A stretch of DNA of 64,000 nucleotides from Linum tenue (Eukaryota; Streptophyta; Magnoliopsida; Malpighiales; Linaceae): positions 4,866,937-4,930,936 of the forward strand of contig CAMGYJ010000009.1 in assembly GCA_946122785.1 (NCBI GenBank), read 5' to 3'. Shown in pieces: positions 1 through 10,465 of this stretch (position 1 is the stretch's first letter; every line of letters starts with the position of its first letter). A model generated the notes under the pieces. It was not told the DNA's origin and made no database searches. It was given only the letters and a program-made list of their open reading frames with translations. The position numbers and the translations under genes were made by a program.

Positions 1-460
1 TTTCCTAGCCTCTTCCTCCTTATCCTCATTGGAATCTTCTTAATCTTGAATTGGTGGAGGGAGCTCCACCTCTAAATTCTTCTTTGGAGGAACATCTTGG
101 GTCACCTTGCTGCTTCGGAGGAAGTTTGCGTACAATCACGCCCTTTGGTCTTTGGGGTTGGATATTGTTTGAGCTGGAAGCTCCCCTTTCACTCTCTCTG
201 TAAGTATCTTGGCAAGGTTCGTGGTTCGCGTCTCCAAGTTTCGGAGGCAAGCTTGATGACCCTCAAACCAGTCTCAAGAGAAACAAACTTGTTGATAGAT
301 ACCTCCATAAAATTCTCGATAAGATCAAATTTCTTCATGGTTGTGCTCAATAAGGCATTGACAAGGTTCGCAAGCTTTGAAAGCTTGTCCAGTTGTTTTT
401 TTGTTGGAAACCTTGTCCGCCTTGTGGTTGGAATGATTGAACCTTGTCCGCTTTGAAGGC
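1..460 (-). mobile_element. Ty3/gypsy-like gag fragment (degenerate)
   Basis: Reverse-strand translation gives gag-like text in several frames. It has a Q-rich stretch (FQPQGGQGFQQKNNW), then a segment like the plant gypsy gag C-terminus (ERVKGELPAQTISNPK, followed by acidic ELPPPIQD-like text). Stops and frameshifts interrupt it, and the longest open piece is only 74 codons. No LTR or zinc knuckle is visible nearby, and the element continues off the left edge of the window. The family call rests on resemblance to the 'RPQGTLPS' region of plant gypsy gag and is moderate. Confidence 0.5.
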
Positions 461-943
461 CATTAGACCGTTAATCCTGAACCCATTTGCTTGATCGGAC
501 CAACGACGTAAACCGGCTTGGCAACCTTGGTTTAGGTGTATTTTCGGGTAGTGGTTGTTGGTAATGCCATTTACGTTGACCTACTTTGGATCGGCTAAAG
601 TTTTGTGACAGTTCATTTGGTGTATTGGGTGGTCTCTGCTACGTGAGTTGGGGCAATCCCATTGACTTGGGAAATGTAATACCATTTTAAAACGATCACC
701 AATTCCAGTTATCAGCATGAGCTGCTAGTTGCTTGCTGTACCGTCCAGCCTTGGATGCAATTCTTAGAGCGGGCAAATTCATAACTAAACTCAAAGCTTC
801 CAGAGAGGCCGCAAAAGCAGAATTTGACTTGAAGAAGAGGGTGAGAATAGTCCTAAAAGCCCAAGCCACCCACCCACCGTACGTGCAACTTCCCCACGCC
901 AAACTAGCTAGCCCACTTGGAGAGAGAGAATCATTTTCCCTTC
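461..943. other. Intergenic, no recognised gene
   Basis: I see nothing coding here that I can support. It may be more of the degraded gypsy element to its left. The short open frames (68-73 codons) overlap each other on opposite strands and resemble no family I know. Confidence 0.4.
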
Positions 944-1226
944 TGTTGATATGACTTGAATCGGACTATCAGCCGCTACGATTAGAAGTCACGGGGTCTG
1001 TAACCGTTTCCTTTACGAGATTGGATTAGGTTTTAGACCCATTTCCTTTGTAATCTGTATCTCCTCGAAGTATAGTGAAAACTGGCTCTCTCTCCTGTCC
1101 GTGGACTTAGCTAACACACATTGTGTTAGTGAACCACGTAAATCATGTGTAGTGTGCTTTCTGTTTTCGTTTTCCTGCTTTGTCGAATCCTCCGATTTCC
1201 AGATCCGTAGCAGCGCAGTTATAACA
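944..1226 (+). mobile_element. Solo LTR (Copia-type family A)
   Basis: This 283-bp unit starts TGTTGATATGACTTGAATC and ends TTATAACA. A perfect 5-bp direct repeat, CCTTC, flanks it (939-943 and 1227-1231). It is clearly homologous to the LTR at 40290-40587 and, inverted, to 7335-7665. It has the LTR termini TG...CA, and no internal coding region adjoins it. The target-site duplication shows a full element inserted here and later collapsed by LTR-LTR recombination. Confidence 0.85.
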
Positions 1227-2009
1227 CCTTCCCAATAATCTATATCTGACAAATAGCTGGCAACCAGCCAACCGTGCAAGCTGCAGCAGGCAGTGGATCT
1301 CCAGCGAGCAATCAGAGAGAGAGAGAGAGAGGCAGTGAAGGTATTTGTATTTTTTGGGAACAGGAACCTGACACTCTCCTTCTTTCTCTAATTATCACTC
1401 AATTCATCATATTTAAAAACAAAGATCCAAACAGAGTCACATACCCTTGTCTGCCTGCCCGCAACGCAACCACCGCAGATGTAGAAAAAAAATATTTAGC
1501 TAGGTATCTCAATTCTTGTTGTTTTTTACGTTTGTGCCCAGAACCGACAAATGATCGTAGGAATTCTTTTAATTGCATTTAAATGTTCAATAATTATGTT
1601 GGTCTTAATTTACTCAAATTATTTTATACTTTGGATGTTCTGTAAGAATCTTGGACCAAGATTTTGTCCCGATTGTTAGGTAAGAAATTGTTTGCCTTGT
1701 TCACAAATGAACAAAAAATGTTTGGCTTGTCTCCTTGTGGAAGATTAATGTAGTAGTAGCATAGTATAGACACGTATCTTAATTATGTAGCGAAAACATA
1801 ATCACTACCTAACTGATCAGTGTTTTACCACCTAAAAGGAAACAAAACACAAGAGATTTGGTGGGATCACTGTTTCTTGTTCTTAGGATTGTGTGATGAA
1901 CTAAGTGAAAAAAAAAACATTTTAAAGAAAATTTAGAAGGGGATCACCGTCTCTGGAGTAACTGGAGCGAGAATATATCAACAATCTTCTTTCTGCTCTT
2001 GAGGGAAAT
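1227..2009. other. Intergenic, nothing recognised
   Basis: AT-rich sequence with a short GA repeat near 1315-1330. No open frame here has recognisable protein similarity. Confidence 0.4.
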
Positions 2010-2180
2010 GGCCTTGTAGTGAGCCAGTGGATCTCTGGGATTGGGAATGGTGTTGGGCCGGGAGAGTGCCTCGGGCCATGTTGGTCACAGTCTGGACCAC
2101 GTCCCCAATTTGGGTCTGGAGATCCCGCAATATGGCCTGCTGGTGTTGCTGGCCAGTCTCGAGGTCTCAGAACTTCGGGA
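2010..2180 (-). mobile_element. Possible gag-like fragment
   Basis: The reverse strand reads as glutamine-rich text (LETGQQHQQAILRDLQTQIG, then MARGTLPAQHHSQSQ). This resembles the spacer between the gag core and the protease in plant gypsy elements. It is short, has no other landmark and could be coincidence. Confidence 0.3.
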
Positions 2181-2809
2181 GTGTCAGGTCTATAAAACTA
2201 GTCCATCTTATTAAACCTCTTAGCACTAGCAGTCAAATACAAAATGGTGTTTGTCCTATGTAATGTATAATTGTAAAATGATGTTACATGAATCTTAGAG
2301 AAAATGACTGTTACTACGAAAGTCTTAATGTAAAACATCTGGAAATTCATTTTTACGTAAACATTGAGAAATGACTGTTACTACGAAAAGATAGCGAAAC
2401 GTTTTTAACATTAAAAATAGTTGGGATAGCTAGCATGTAATAGATGCTTACCAAATTCATAAAACAAAAAAACAAAATGCTATAGCAAGCAATTTCTCAC
2501 ACAGCTTCTTCTTTGACTAACGACCAATCATCATCTACAATCCAAAACATACCAACTCAATCAGTGCAAATAATTAAGCACAATACTCCAAAAAACAAAA
2601 ACTCTGTTCCCTTCCCTTCATTCATTTCAGTACTTGGTTGTAATTTCCTGATAACAAGCGGTTCCACGTGCATTTCCATCAATTTGCTCTGCTTAAGCAG
2701 ACAGCCACAGAACAAGAGCACCATTAAACAAAACCCAGCTGGGAAATTTCCCCCCTGCTGCTGCTGCTACTTCACCTTCAGATCCACAAATTCCCTTTTT
2801 TCTCAGAGC

Positions 2810-2816
2810 TATATAA
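2810..2816 (+). promoter_or_regulatory. TATA box for the 2870 gene
   Basis: TATATAA lies 54 bp upstream of the ATG at 2870. That would place transcription initiation around 2840 and give a 5' leader of roughly 30 nt. Pyrimidine-rich and CTGCTG-rich sequence precedes it. Confidence 0.5.
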
Positions 2817-2869
2817 CGGCCCTCAAAAAGCCATCAACTTTAATTCCACAGCTACTCCACTCAAAAGAA

Positions 2870-3265
2870 ATGGCTGGATCTCTCCTTATGTGCCTCATCC
2901 TCGTAGAAGCTTTAGTGGGTCTGGCCATGGCCAGTGAAAAAAATGTTCAAACTTTGGTCCAATCCAACTCTGTTGGAGCACCATCAACAAATAGAAAACT
3001 TGGGAATCATGGCCCATCCATGGCGCCAAGTTATGATCAAGAGGGAGAGAGGAGTGCTCATGGAATTGGCAGTTCTTCTTCTTCAGGGGGAGAGACTTCC
3101 CCTGTTTTTGATTTGGAGCACAGGCATCACCGTTCGGTGGATAAATCGGTGGCCGGCGGTGGAGTGATTCTTGGTGGGCTGGCTACCATGTTCTTGCTGG
3201 CGGTATTCTGTTACATTAGAGCTACAGGAAGAGATCATAAATCTGAAACTAGCAGCAATGCTTGA
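2870..3265 (+). CDS. Small secreted/type I membrane protein, unknown function
   Basis: A single exon encodes 131 aa. The reading frame is open further upstream (to 2513), but ATG 2870 is preferred. It follows a TATA box at a normal distance, and the protein then starts with a clean signal peptide (about residues 1-22, a hydrophobic core ending in AMAS). The middle is hydrophilic and Ser/Gly-rich (residues 35-80), followed by a His/Arg patch (DLEHRHHRSVDKS, about 81-93). One strong transmembrane segment lies at about 95-115 (GGGVILGGLATMFLLAVF), ending in a short basic tail. I recall similar plant proteins sharing the VDKSVAGGGVILGG segment, but none with a known function. The topology, with a short lumenal or apoplastic domain anchored at its C-terminus, is inferred. 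Confidence 0.7.
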   Translation: MAGSLLMCLILVEALVGLAMASEKNVQTLVQSNSVGAPSTNRKLGNHGPSMAPSYDQEGERSAHGIGSSSSSGGETSPVFDLEHRHHRSVDKSVAGGGVILGGLATMFLLAVFCYIRATGRDHKSETSSNA

Positions 3266-4063
3266 TTTCCATTTAATGAAAAATAGAACAGAGGAACTCT
3301 CTTTGATGAGGGTTTCCCTTCGTCATGTTCGAAACTGTAAATTTATTAAGGGTTGGATTCTTATCTAGTACATAAAATTAATTTCATTTTACTTGAAAGA
3401 AACCGATCGCTATCAAGTAGGATAGCAATGTTGACATGGGACTCTGATCTATTCGACTCGGTATGTTCGGATGTTACTAGTGTAGGATAGTGTGTGAGTT
3501 TTGTTTCTCCATTGCACTTTTTTTGGATATGTTCTCGATCTGTATGCTATCTGGAATATCGCTAATATTTGCACATATTTATAAGGATTGTCAAAAGTGT
3601 TCTAAATCGGTTGGTCTGAGTGAAAAAAAGCAATGTGGGTTACTAATACGGGAATCAGCCTTTAAATATTCAGAAAATTGCCTGACGGCAAGTTCATCAA
3701 CTGTTAACCGCCTAAACTGCCATACCCGTTTGACATATTTTTGGGTGACCCATTGATGATGATGTAGCGTACTATCAAATTTACTAAATACATGAAGGGT
3801 ATTTAGATCGTATTAACTTCAATTTTCTAACGTTTGACTACTCAAAATTGCATGAATTATTCGATCACAATAAACCAAATTTGAAAGCTATGAATAAAAC
3901 TTGAATTAAATATAGAGCAAAGAAAGCGATAAATTGACTAGTAACATGAATCGGAACAGGCGATTACCCAGACCATGTGACCCCAGGTTCGATGGATCGA
4001 CAATTCCTTAGAGAGGGTTGAATGCATAAGCGATTCTTCATGTCTTATGTCACGGAAAATACC
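3266..4063. other. Intergenic; 3' flank of the small membrane protein gene
   Basis: The first ~150 bp probably hold the 3' UTR of the upstream gene. The rest is AT-rich and contains no recognisable gene. Its right end merges into the LTR of the Copia fragment. Confidence 0.4.
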
Positions 4064-5180
4064 TAACTGATAGGCTACAAGAAGCCTACGATTTCTCCAT
4101 TAATGCGTCACACAGTCAAATCAATTGAAGATTGTGTCAATTTGTATACGATAAGCTAAAGAACACGAGGATTTAACGTGGTTTCCCTGATGATCAGGAC
4201 TAGTCCACGAGAGATATAGAAATCTCCAAGGGTAAACTCTTATTCGCGTTAGGGTTTTTCTGGTTACATGCTACGTACGTATTTATACATACAAAGGCGG
4301 TTGGCTAATTACAACTAAGTACACAAAGTAACATATTTCAAACACCCTCCCTCAAATTGATGTTGGGTACGTAACATCAATTTGGATGAGAGGAACCAAT
4401 GTCTACTCGAAGCCAACGCCTTTGTCAAGATGCCTGCAGTCTGGTCCTCTGTAGAAAGGTAACCAACTTGTATCGTACCTTCCGCGATCAGCTGTCTAAT
4501 ATAATGGACATGTACCTCAATATGCTTCGTCCTGTCATGCAACACCGAATTTATAGCAATCTGTATCGCACTAGTATTATCTCCATATATCCTCATTGGC
4601 CGACGACAGGTCATGTCTAGTTCCCCAAGTAACCGATGTAACCACTCCATCTCTGAGCTCACCTCAGACATAGATCGATACTCTACCTCTGTCGAGGACT
4701 TCGACACTCGATCTTGCTTCCGACACCTCCACAAAATGAACGATCTTCTTACCCGTATACACCATCCCGAAGTAGACCTTCTAGTATCATTACACCCATC
4801 CCGAAGTAGAACTTCTAGAAAATATCTACTGTTTCCAAATGACGTTGGGGTGATTGGTCCATAGAGATCAGCATGGACAAGCTCAAGTGGTGCATTAGCT
4901 CGTGACAGGAACTCCTTTGAAAAACTTGCCCTGAATTGCTTCCCAACTAAGAATCCTTCACACAACTAATCAGGATGATTGATCACGGGCCGACCATGCC
5001 CCATCTTCTTCTGATTCAGTAACTTTCGGCCTTAAAATTTAGATTGTCATACCTCAGATGCCATAGCCATGTAGTTTCCTTCACACATGCTTTTAAGCAC
5101 TTCGCCATTTCAGTATGAATGTTCGGCATGACCATTCTATTTCTCGAAAAGGCTTTTGTCCTTGATACAACAACCTCCTC
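4064..5180 (-). mobile_element. Copia retrotransposon remnant with 3' LTR
   Basis: Read on the minus strand, it starts with a frame-damaged GAG-pre-integrase domain (about 5170-4960). Recognisable pieces are MVMPNIHTEMAKCLKAC, WLWHLRY and PVINHPD. A 216-codon open frame (4965-4315) then begins with the integrase zinc-finger end (CEGFLVGKQFRASF, PLELVHADLYGPI). It jumps directly into Copia RNase H (DTRRSTSGWC, SSTEVEYRSMSE, YGDNTSAIQIA, RTKHIEVHVHYIR). The integrase core and the whole reverse transcriptase are missing, so an internal deletion kept the frame. A purine-rich tract (AATTTGAGGGAGGG on the minus strand) precedes the 3' LTR, which starts at 4344 with TGTTTGAAATATG. The distal LTR boundary near 4064 is approximate. 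No 5' LTR was found. Confidence 0.8.
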
Positions 5181-5189
5181 TGTTCTGGG

Positions 5190-5618
5190 CGGTGATTGAT
5201 GTCCTCAGGCGGATCTGGCGAACTCGCAACTGGGTTGTCTTTGAAGGCAAGCAGTTTGGGATCCCAGCCTTAATGCGCCAGTTTAACTAGCAATATGAAG
5301 AGTGGATGAGTCTGTCGGTGAATAGGGTTCTTCTGTCTTCCTCCCCGTTGATACAACGCTTGGGTCCTGTGGGGCCTAACATGGTTATTTGTATGTGGGA
5401 TGGGGCAGTATGGAGTGAATCACATTCGGCAGGCAGGATGGTCATTATGAACCCTGCTAGGGAGGTCCTTTTGGTGAAGGGGGATCAATTTCCGTTGATA
5501 GATGATCCTCTGGTGGTCGAGTTGTTTGTGCTCTGAGAGCCTATTTTATTGTGTCTGACTTAGGGATTCACATATATAAGATTTGAAGGGGATGCCAAAG
5601 TTCTCATCCAGAAGATCC
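5190..5618 (+). pseudogene. LINE RNase H (RVT_3) pseudogene fragment
   Basis: The plus strand reads as the C-terminal part of a plant L1-type LINE polyprotein. It includes RRIWRTRNWVVFEGKQFG, which is typical of the linker between the zinc-knuckle region and RNase H. After stops it continues with FEGDAKVLIQKIHQVDVSD, which matches the RVT_3 'EGDAK' strand. Frames are broken by stops at about 5289 and 5537. It runs straight into the duplicated segment that starts at 5619. Confidence 0.65.
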
Positions 5619-6251
5619 ATCAGGTTGATGTCAGTGATAACAGGGTGGGGGCGGTTCTTGAAGAAATAGTGCATTACTTTGTCATTCACTCTGGGTTTAG
5701 TGCGCGATTTGTAGGTCGACGTAGCAACAAGATAGCCCATATGGTGACTAAAAAGACCCTTTTTTTGTACCCGATTATGAACCGTTTCTTTATTTTCCAA
5801 ACCTGACTGAATTCCAGTATGTAACTATCTTTTTCGAATTAATATATAATTACATTTTGTAAAAAAAATCATTTTCTTCCCTTGTGGAAGAGGGGAGAAA
5901 GAAAAAACAATAACTAAGCCAACCTGGAATTGTATCAGGTTGATGTCAGTGATAACAGGGTGGGGCCGGTTCTTGAAGAAATAGTGCATTACTTTGTCAT
6001 TCACTCTGGGTTTAGTGTGCGATTTGTAGGTCGACGTAGCAACAAGGTAGCCCATATGGTGACTAAAAAGACCCCTTTTTTTGTACCCGATTATGAACCG
6101 TTTTTTTATTTTCCAAACCTGACTGAATTCCAGTATGTAACTATCTTTTTCGAATTAATATATAATTACATTTTGTAAAAAAAAAATCATTTTCTACCCT
6201 TGTGGAAGAGGGGAGAAAGAAAAAACAATAATTAAGCCAACCTGGAATTGT
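5619..6251 (+). repeat. Tandem duplication of a LINE 3' end (period about 315 bp)
   Basis: Copy 1 spans 5619-5933 and copy 2 spans 5934-6251. Both start ATCAGGTTGATGTCAGTG and end AACCTGGAATTGT. They carry the end of the RVT_3 domain (HSGFS.RFVGRRSNK.AHMV), a short tail and an A-rich run. Differences are few: an A-run length change and scattered substitutions. The duplication is therefore young relative to the frame damage in the element. Confidence 0.85.
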
Positions 6252-6588
6252 CTGGGGTTTTCCATTTTGTTCTTTGTTCTAGAAGGCCAGACTAATTGAA
6301 AGCAATTCTTTTCAAATTTTCATTTCACTTTTGTCTCGTTATCTGTCCCACTCTCCCTTCCTTCCGATCATGGAGTCACTATCCCCTCTTCCCTTCTACT
6401 TCTAGATTCAACAACTGTTCAGAAAACCAAAACACCATTTTTCTTCCCATTAAAAACTACCACTCATCCTTTTATATTCCCGAGCCTTTGTCTCTTCTTA
6501 TAATAAAGGTTCCGCATCTCCCCCTTGACAGCCAATCACCTCGTTTGATATCCAAACCAAACCCTCATCAGAAGACGAAGGAAAGACT

Positions 6589-6988
6589 ATGGCGAGCCTC
6601 AGAATCTCTCTGCCTCTTCTCCTTCTACTCCTTTCTATATCCGCCAATCATTACCTAACAACTGCAGAAGCAAGAACACTTCCCTTCTCATCTACCCACC
6701 TGAGTAAGTGTCTGGATCATTTCTCTGCATCAACAATTTCATCTTCACCCAAATCAATTTTTCTCCCCTGAATTGAATTGGTAGAGTCTCTGTTTTCTCA
6801 TCGTTCCCCTGTTATCCCTTTCAGGATCTTCAAAGATTTTTGCAACTCTGGGAGTCATCTGCAAGTGCTGTGACAACAGACAGGGCGAGAATGGTGAATG
6901 TTCAATCTCCTGGAAAGGGTCCTGCAGCGATGTTCAGTGCCTTCCCTGGAGAACAGGGAAGCAGCATCCTCTGCCCAAAGCTTCCTGA
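6589..6988 (+). CDS. Secreted six-cysteine peptide, unknown function
   Basis: Two exons (6589-6703 and 6825-6988) join in frame to give 92 aa. The donor is GA|GTAAGT and the acceptor is TTTCAG|GA. Residues 1-28 form a clear signal peptide (poly-Leu core, then TTAEA). The mature part ends in a compact cysteine motif, ICKCCDN...GEC...GSC...QCLPW, with Cys at 51, 53, 54, 64, 72 and 77, and a short basic tail. The size and the secreted, cysteine-rich C-terminus suggest an apoplastic signalling or defence peptide. The spacing is not that of EPF/EPFL, RALF, defensin or LTP families. I recall uncharacterised plant proteins with the same CKCCD...LQC.PWK ending. Confidence 0.7.
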
Positions 6989-7334
6989 ATTTTAGTCTCT
7001 GTTTTTTTTTTCTTCTCTCCATTGCTTTGCTCGTACATATAGAAGACAGCAAGCTTTGGATAGGTTTTTTATGGCAATGGATCAGAATCCGCAATCAGTA
7101 TTCAGTAATCAGTACCAATTGCATTCTTACCTTGATGCGGGCTTGCTTGCTCTGACTCAGATGTTCTTGTTTCAATCATTGGTCGTGCAAATTCCAAAAC
7201 TGAAACACATGGGAAGAAGCGATTCAATTGCTTATTGACCATTTTTGTTACTGTTGCTCTCCCACTAATGGATCCCAATCATCTTCCCTCCGCCATTGTC
7301 TACACTTTGAGATCAATAATTCTTCTAACAATGG
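6989..7334. other. 3' UTR and intergenic
   Basis: This probably holds the 3' UTR of the cysteine-rich peptide gene, including a T-rich stretch at about 7000-7020. No other feature is recognised. Confidence 0.4.
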
Positions 7335-7665
7335 TGTTATAAACGCGCTGGTACGGATCGGGAAATCGCCGGAATCGATAAAGCAAAAATACGAAAGTGA
7401 GAATTGAAAAACACAGACACACGATTTACATGGTTCACTAAAACGATGTGTGTTAGCTAGTCCACGGGCGAGAGAGAGCCAGTTTCACTATATCGAAGAG
7501 ATTACAGAGGAGTATGAGAAGTATTTATAGTACTTCTCCATGTGGGTCTAAACCTAATCCAATCTGGCAAAGGAAACGGTTACAAACCAAGCCCAGAACC
7601 CGAATCCAAATAACATTGAGCCCATACAACTCAGGCCAATAATCCGATTCAAATCACATCTAACA
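7335..7665 (-). mobile_element. Solo LTR (Copia-type family A), inverted
   Basis: This 331-bp unit on the minus strand begins TGTTAGATGTGATTTGAATC and ends TTTATAACA. Its middle matches the LTRs at 944-1226 and 40290-40587 (CTCTCTCTCGCCCGTGGACT, then AACACACATCG). The flanks AATGG and TATGA are not a convincing target duplication. No primer-binding site or polypurine tract adjoins it, so it is a solo or isolated LTR. Confidence 0.8.
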
Positions 7666-8509
7666 TATGAAAATTTATGAGAAATTTGCTGGGGTAGAGA
7701 GTTGACTTGGCCAATTTGTCTAGCAGGTAAACGGGGAGAAGGGTCAATTGCTCCGTCTGGATGGTAGGGTACAAAACAGATCAATCCAACCTGTAAAACA
7801 ATACATGTTCCAGAAAGAAAGTGGACATCATTCTTCACCAAACACCAATTTGCTCAACATGACCGGAGAGGCAGAGACAGATTCCCCATGCCCTGTCCTG
7901 CTCTGCTCTACTTTACTATTAAATAAGTTTGAAGGCGTCATGATTGTGAAGTCCAGGTGAATGTTGATTCCATCTCCAAACCGCCCCTCAACTACCAGAG
8001 TTGGTAATCAAGAAAAATTACTACATAAAAAAAGGGTTTCTAGAAGATTAGTGTGCAGTTATCAGATTATATCCTTTCAAATTTGCTTGAACCGATTTAT
8101 ACCTACTAACATCTAGCTCTACTCTAACTAACTTATATATGTGAGTTTTACGGTACACAATATGAGTATTATATACTCATATACTACAGACCCTCAAAGC
8201 ACTACCAATTAGATTTGAGTATAACTCACTAATTATCCTTAGAATCAATATTTTCTTCAGGTGATCCAAACAAGTTCCAGCATAAAATCGAATCTCGGAC
8301 GATGCAAACACCTCAAACGTCACAAGAAAATGGAGTATTAATATGTATAATTAAGCTTCTTTCGCCATTCCGCCGTCATGGAAGATGAGCAGAAATGAGT
8401 CATGAACTTGATTGAATATTCGCCACCCGTGGAGTCATGTAATAGTCCATGGTCCTCGGTTCTTCATCTCCCACTTGGACGTTCCCTTCCGCCATGATTT
8501 CGGTCCAAT
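7666..8509. other. Intergenic, nothing recognised
   Basis: AT-rich sequence without recognisable coding similarity. Short open frames (60-95 codons) on both strands look random. Confidence 0.4.
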
Positions 8510-9700
8510 TGTACACATTTTTACCCCTGTTTTACTTAGATGTTTGAGGCATTTTTACTCTGTGATGTTTGATTTTACGCTAGGTTGTGCTTGTTTCTAG
8601 TATGTTTCGGATCCTAGCAGGTGGAGTCGACCTCGGAAACGAAAGTTGGACGAAAAGTGGCGAAAACATATCAAAAGGGAGAAAATAGCAGAGGTGCACG
8701 GTGGAGGCCAGAAGTTCACGGTTAGCCTGATCGTGATAACGAGGCCGAGACCGTGAAGTGCAAGGAGTCCAGAGAAGTTTTTCCACCTCGCGGGCATACG
8801 AGACATCACGGTCACTCGACTATGATAATTCGCTCCAGACCGTGAAGAGCATTAATGAAACGTCGCTCTTTTGTTCAGGATCACAGTTGAGACTCAGAGT
8901 TCAAGGCCGTGAGCTAGGACCGTGAAAAGCCGTCAATTTGGTTATAAAAGGGGAGTTGAGCTGAAAGAGAAGGAGGCGAGAGATTAGTGTGAGAAAACTT
9001 CTTCCTCAAATTTCTAGAGAGAGAAAATGACGAACAAGAGAGGAGAAGAAGGTTAGGGTTTCATACAAGCTCCAAGATTTGGCAATCTCATCCTCCAAGG
9101 TTGATCTCCACACCAAAGAAAGAAGGCAAACCTCTCAAGATGTTCTCTTCTCCTTCGTGTATTCCCACATCTTAGCATGGAGTAGTCCCCCTTTTCACTT
9201 GAATGTTTGTGATACCTAGCTAGAATTATGTGAATGTTTGTATGTGTTGAATGATTTGTGTGTGACTGTGTTTTAATGCAAGTATTGAGGTATTTTCATG
9301 AAGGTTGTGTTGTGTTTTCCATTTCCAACTCCTATGCCAATTTGACCTAGGTAGAGGGAAATCCCCTTCTTGCGAAGAGGCTTTCATAAGCTGGCATTCC
9401 TTGGCCAAATTGAGCCATTTATTTAGACCGAATTAGGGCAAATCTCATACTACGTTTTAGCATCTTGGGTAGGTTGTATTTTGGCTGTCCGAACTATGGT
9501 TCGAGGGAGAAACCTAGGCAACCCTTAGTCGATTGGCCAAGAGAGTTACTTTGTTACTTTAATTTGATACCACTTGACCTAATGACCGAGAGAGTGAAGC
9601 TTCTTCACTTATTGCCCTTCTCTACGGTTTACAACCGCTTTTACCACACATTTGCATTCGATTCAACAAATCGTGCTTACTAGATAGGGGAGCAACAACA
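8510..9700 (+). mobile_element. LTR-like repeat, family B copy 1
   Basis: It begins TGTACACATTTTTACCCC. The sequence to about 9250 is clearly homologous to the reverse complement of 60165-60962, and the part beyond is homologous to the reverse complement of 32030-32430. It has a TATA box (GTTATAAAAGGGG, about 8941-8953) followed by a leader with GAGAGA repeats. Upstream, a U3-like region is packed with ACCGTGA/TCACGGT motifs. No coding region is attached, so a non-autonomous LTR element (LARD-like) or solo LTR is the best guess. The right boundary is approximate and I found no target duplication. Confidence 0.6.
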
Positions 9701-10094
9701 GGGAGAGCTAAATGAAGATTAAGGAGGATTATTTTCCATATTGGGTGAAGACTTATTGGAGAAAAGAAGATCAAATTGAAGAGTGAAGCTTCCCTCATGA
9801 AGATTTTCTTCTTCCCTCTTCCGATTTACTCTTTCCTTTCATCTATGGGCTAAAACCCCTTGTACTTGGTACGATGAATGCTAACTTATAGTATGTGATT
9901 GTATTTTTTTTTTTTTTGGTGAAAAGTATGTGATTGTATTTTAATGTGATAAATGTATAAGAACTATAATTTGGTTTATTTAATTATAAAAATATGCATT
10001 CATTAAAGGGGCTTAAAATGTGTCCCGAGAGTCACCAACATAATCCTCTTACAGTACGTTAATAATCTCAATAGTTAATGGCTGTTGAGATTAT
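9701..10094. other. Intergenic between repeat B and the nested transposons
   Basis: AT-rich and probably partly repeat-derived. A 17-bp segment (TATGTGATTGTATTTTW) occurs twice around 9890-9940, separated by a T run. No gene is seen. Confidence 0.35.
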
Positions 10095-10204
10095 GGTGTG
10101 ATCAGGGGCGTACCCAGGGAGGTTTGAAGTGTCCGGGACACCCCTAAATTTTGAAAAAAACGATTATTTAACTTTCGGTGGTAATTTATGTATGGAAAAA
10201 ATTA

Positions 10205-10465
10205 GGATTAATAGGCATACAAGCCCCTGTACTATCAAAAGATAACAAATGAGCCCTTGTACTATACTTTTAACGAAATAAGCCCCTGTCCTATACTAAG
10301 ATAACAAAGAAGCCCCTCCGTCTAAACTTCCGTTAAATCACCTGCCACGTGGCAGAAGCACACTGAGTCAGCAAAAATATGATCTTGAAATGTCCCTTTT
10401 GCCCTTATAACCAAGTCCCTAAAATTTTCCTAGCTTCCCAATCCCAACCCATGTACGATTGTGAT
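10205..10465 (+). repeat. Left terminal inverted repeat of the MULE
   Basis: About 250 bp pair with the right TIR, with roughly ten differences over 240 bp. The outer 120 bp consist of four tandem modules of 29-30 bp, each opening RAGCCCCTGTAC or a close variant. A palindromic CTGCCACGTGGCAG, which contains a G-box core, follows. Confidence 0.85.

Noticed and set aside
7335..7665. 5' LTR of a full element
   Set aside because: No primer-binding site, polypurine tract or coding sequence adjoins it on either side.
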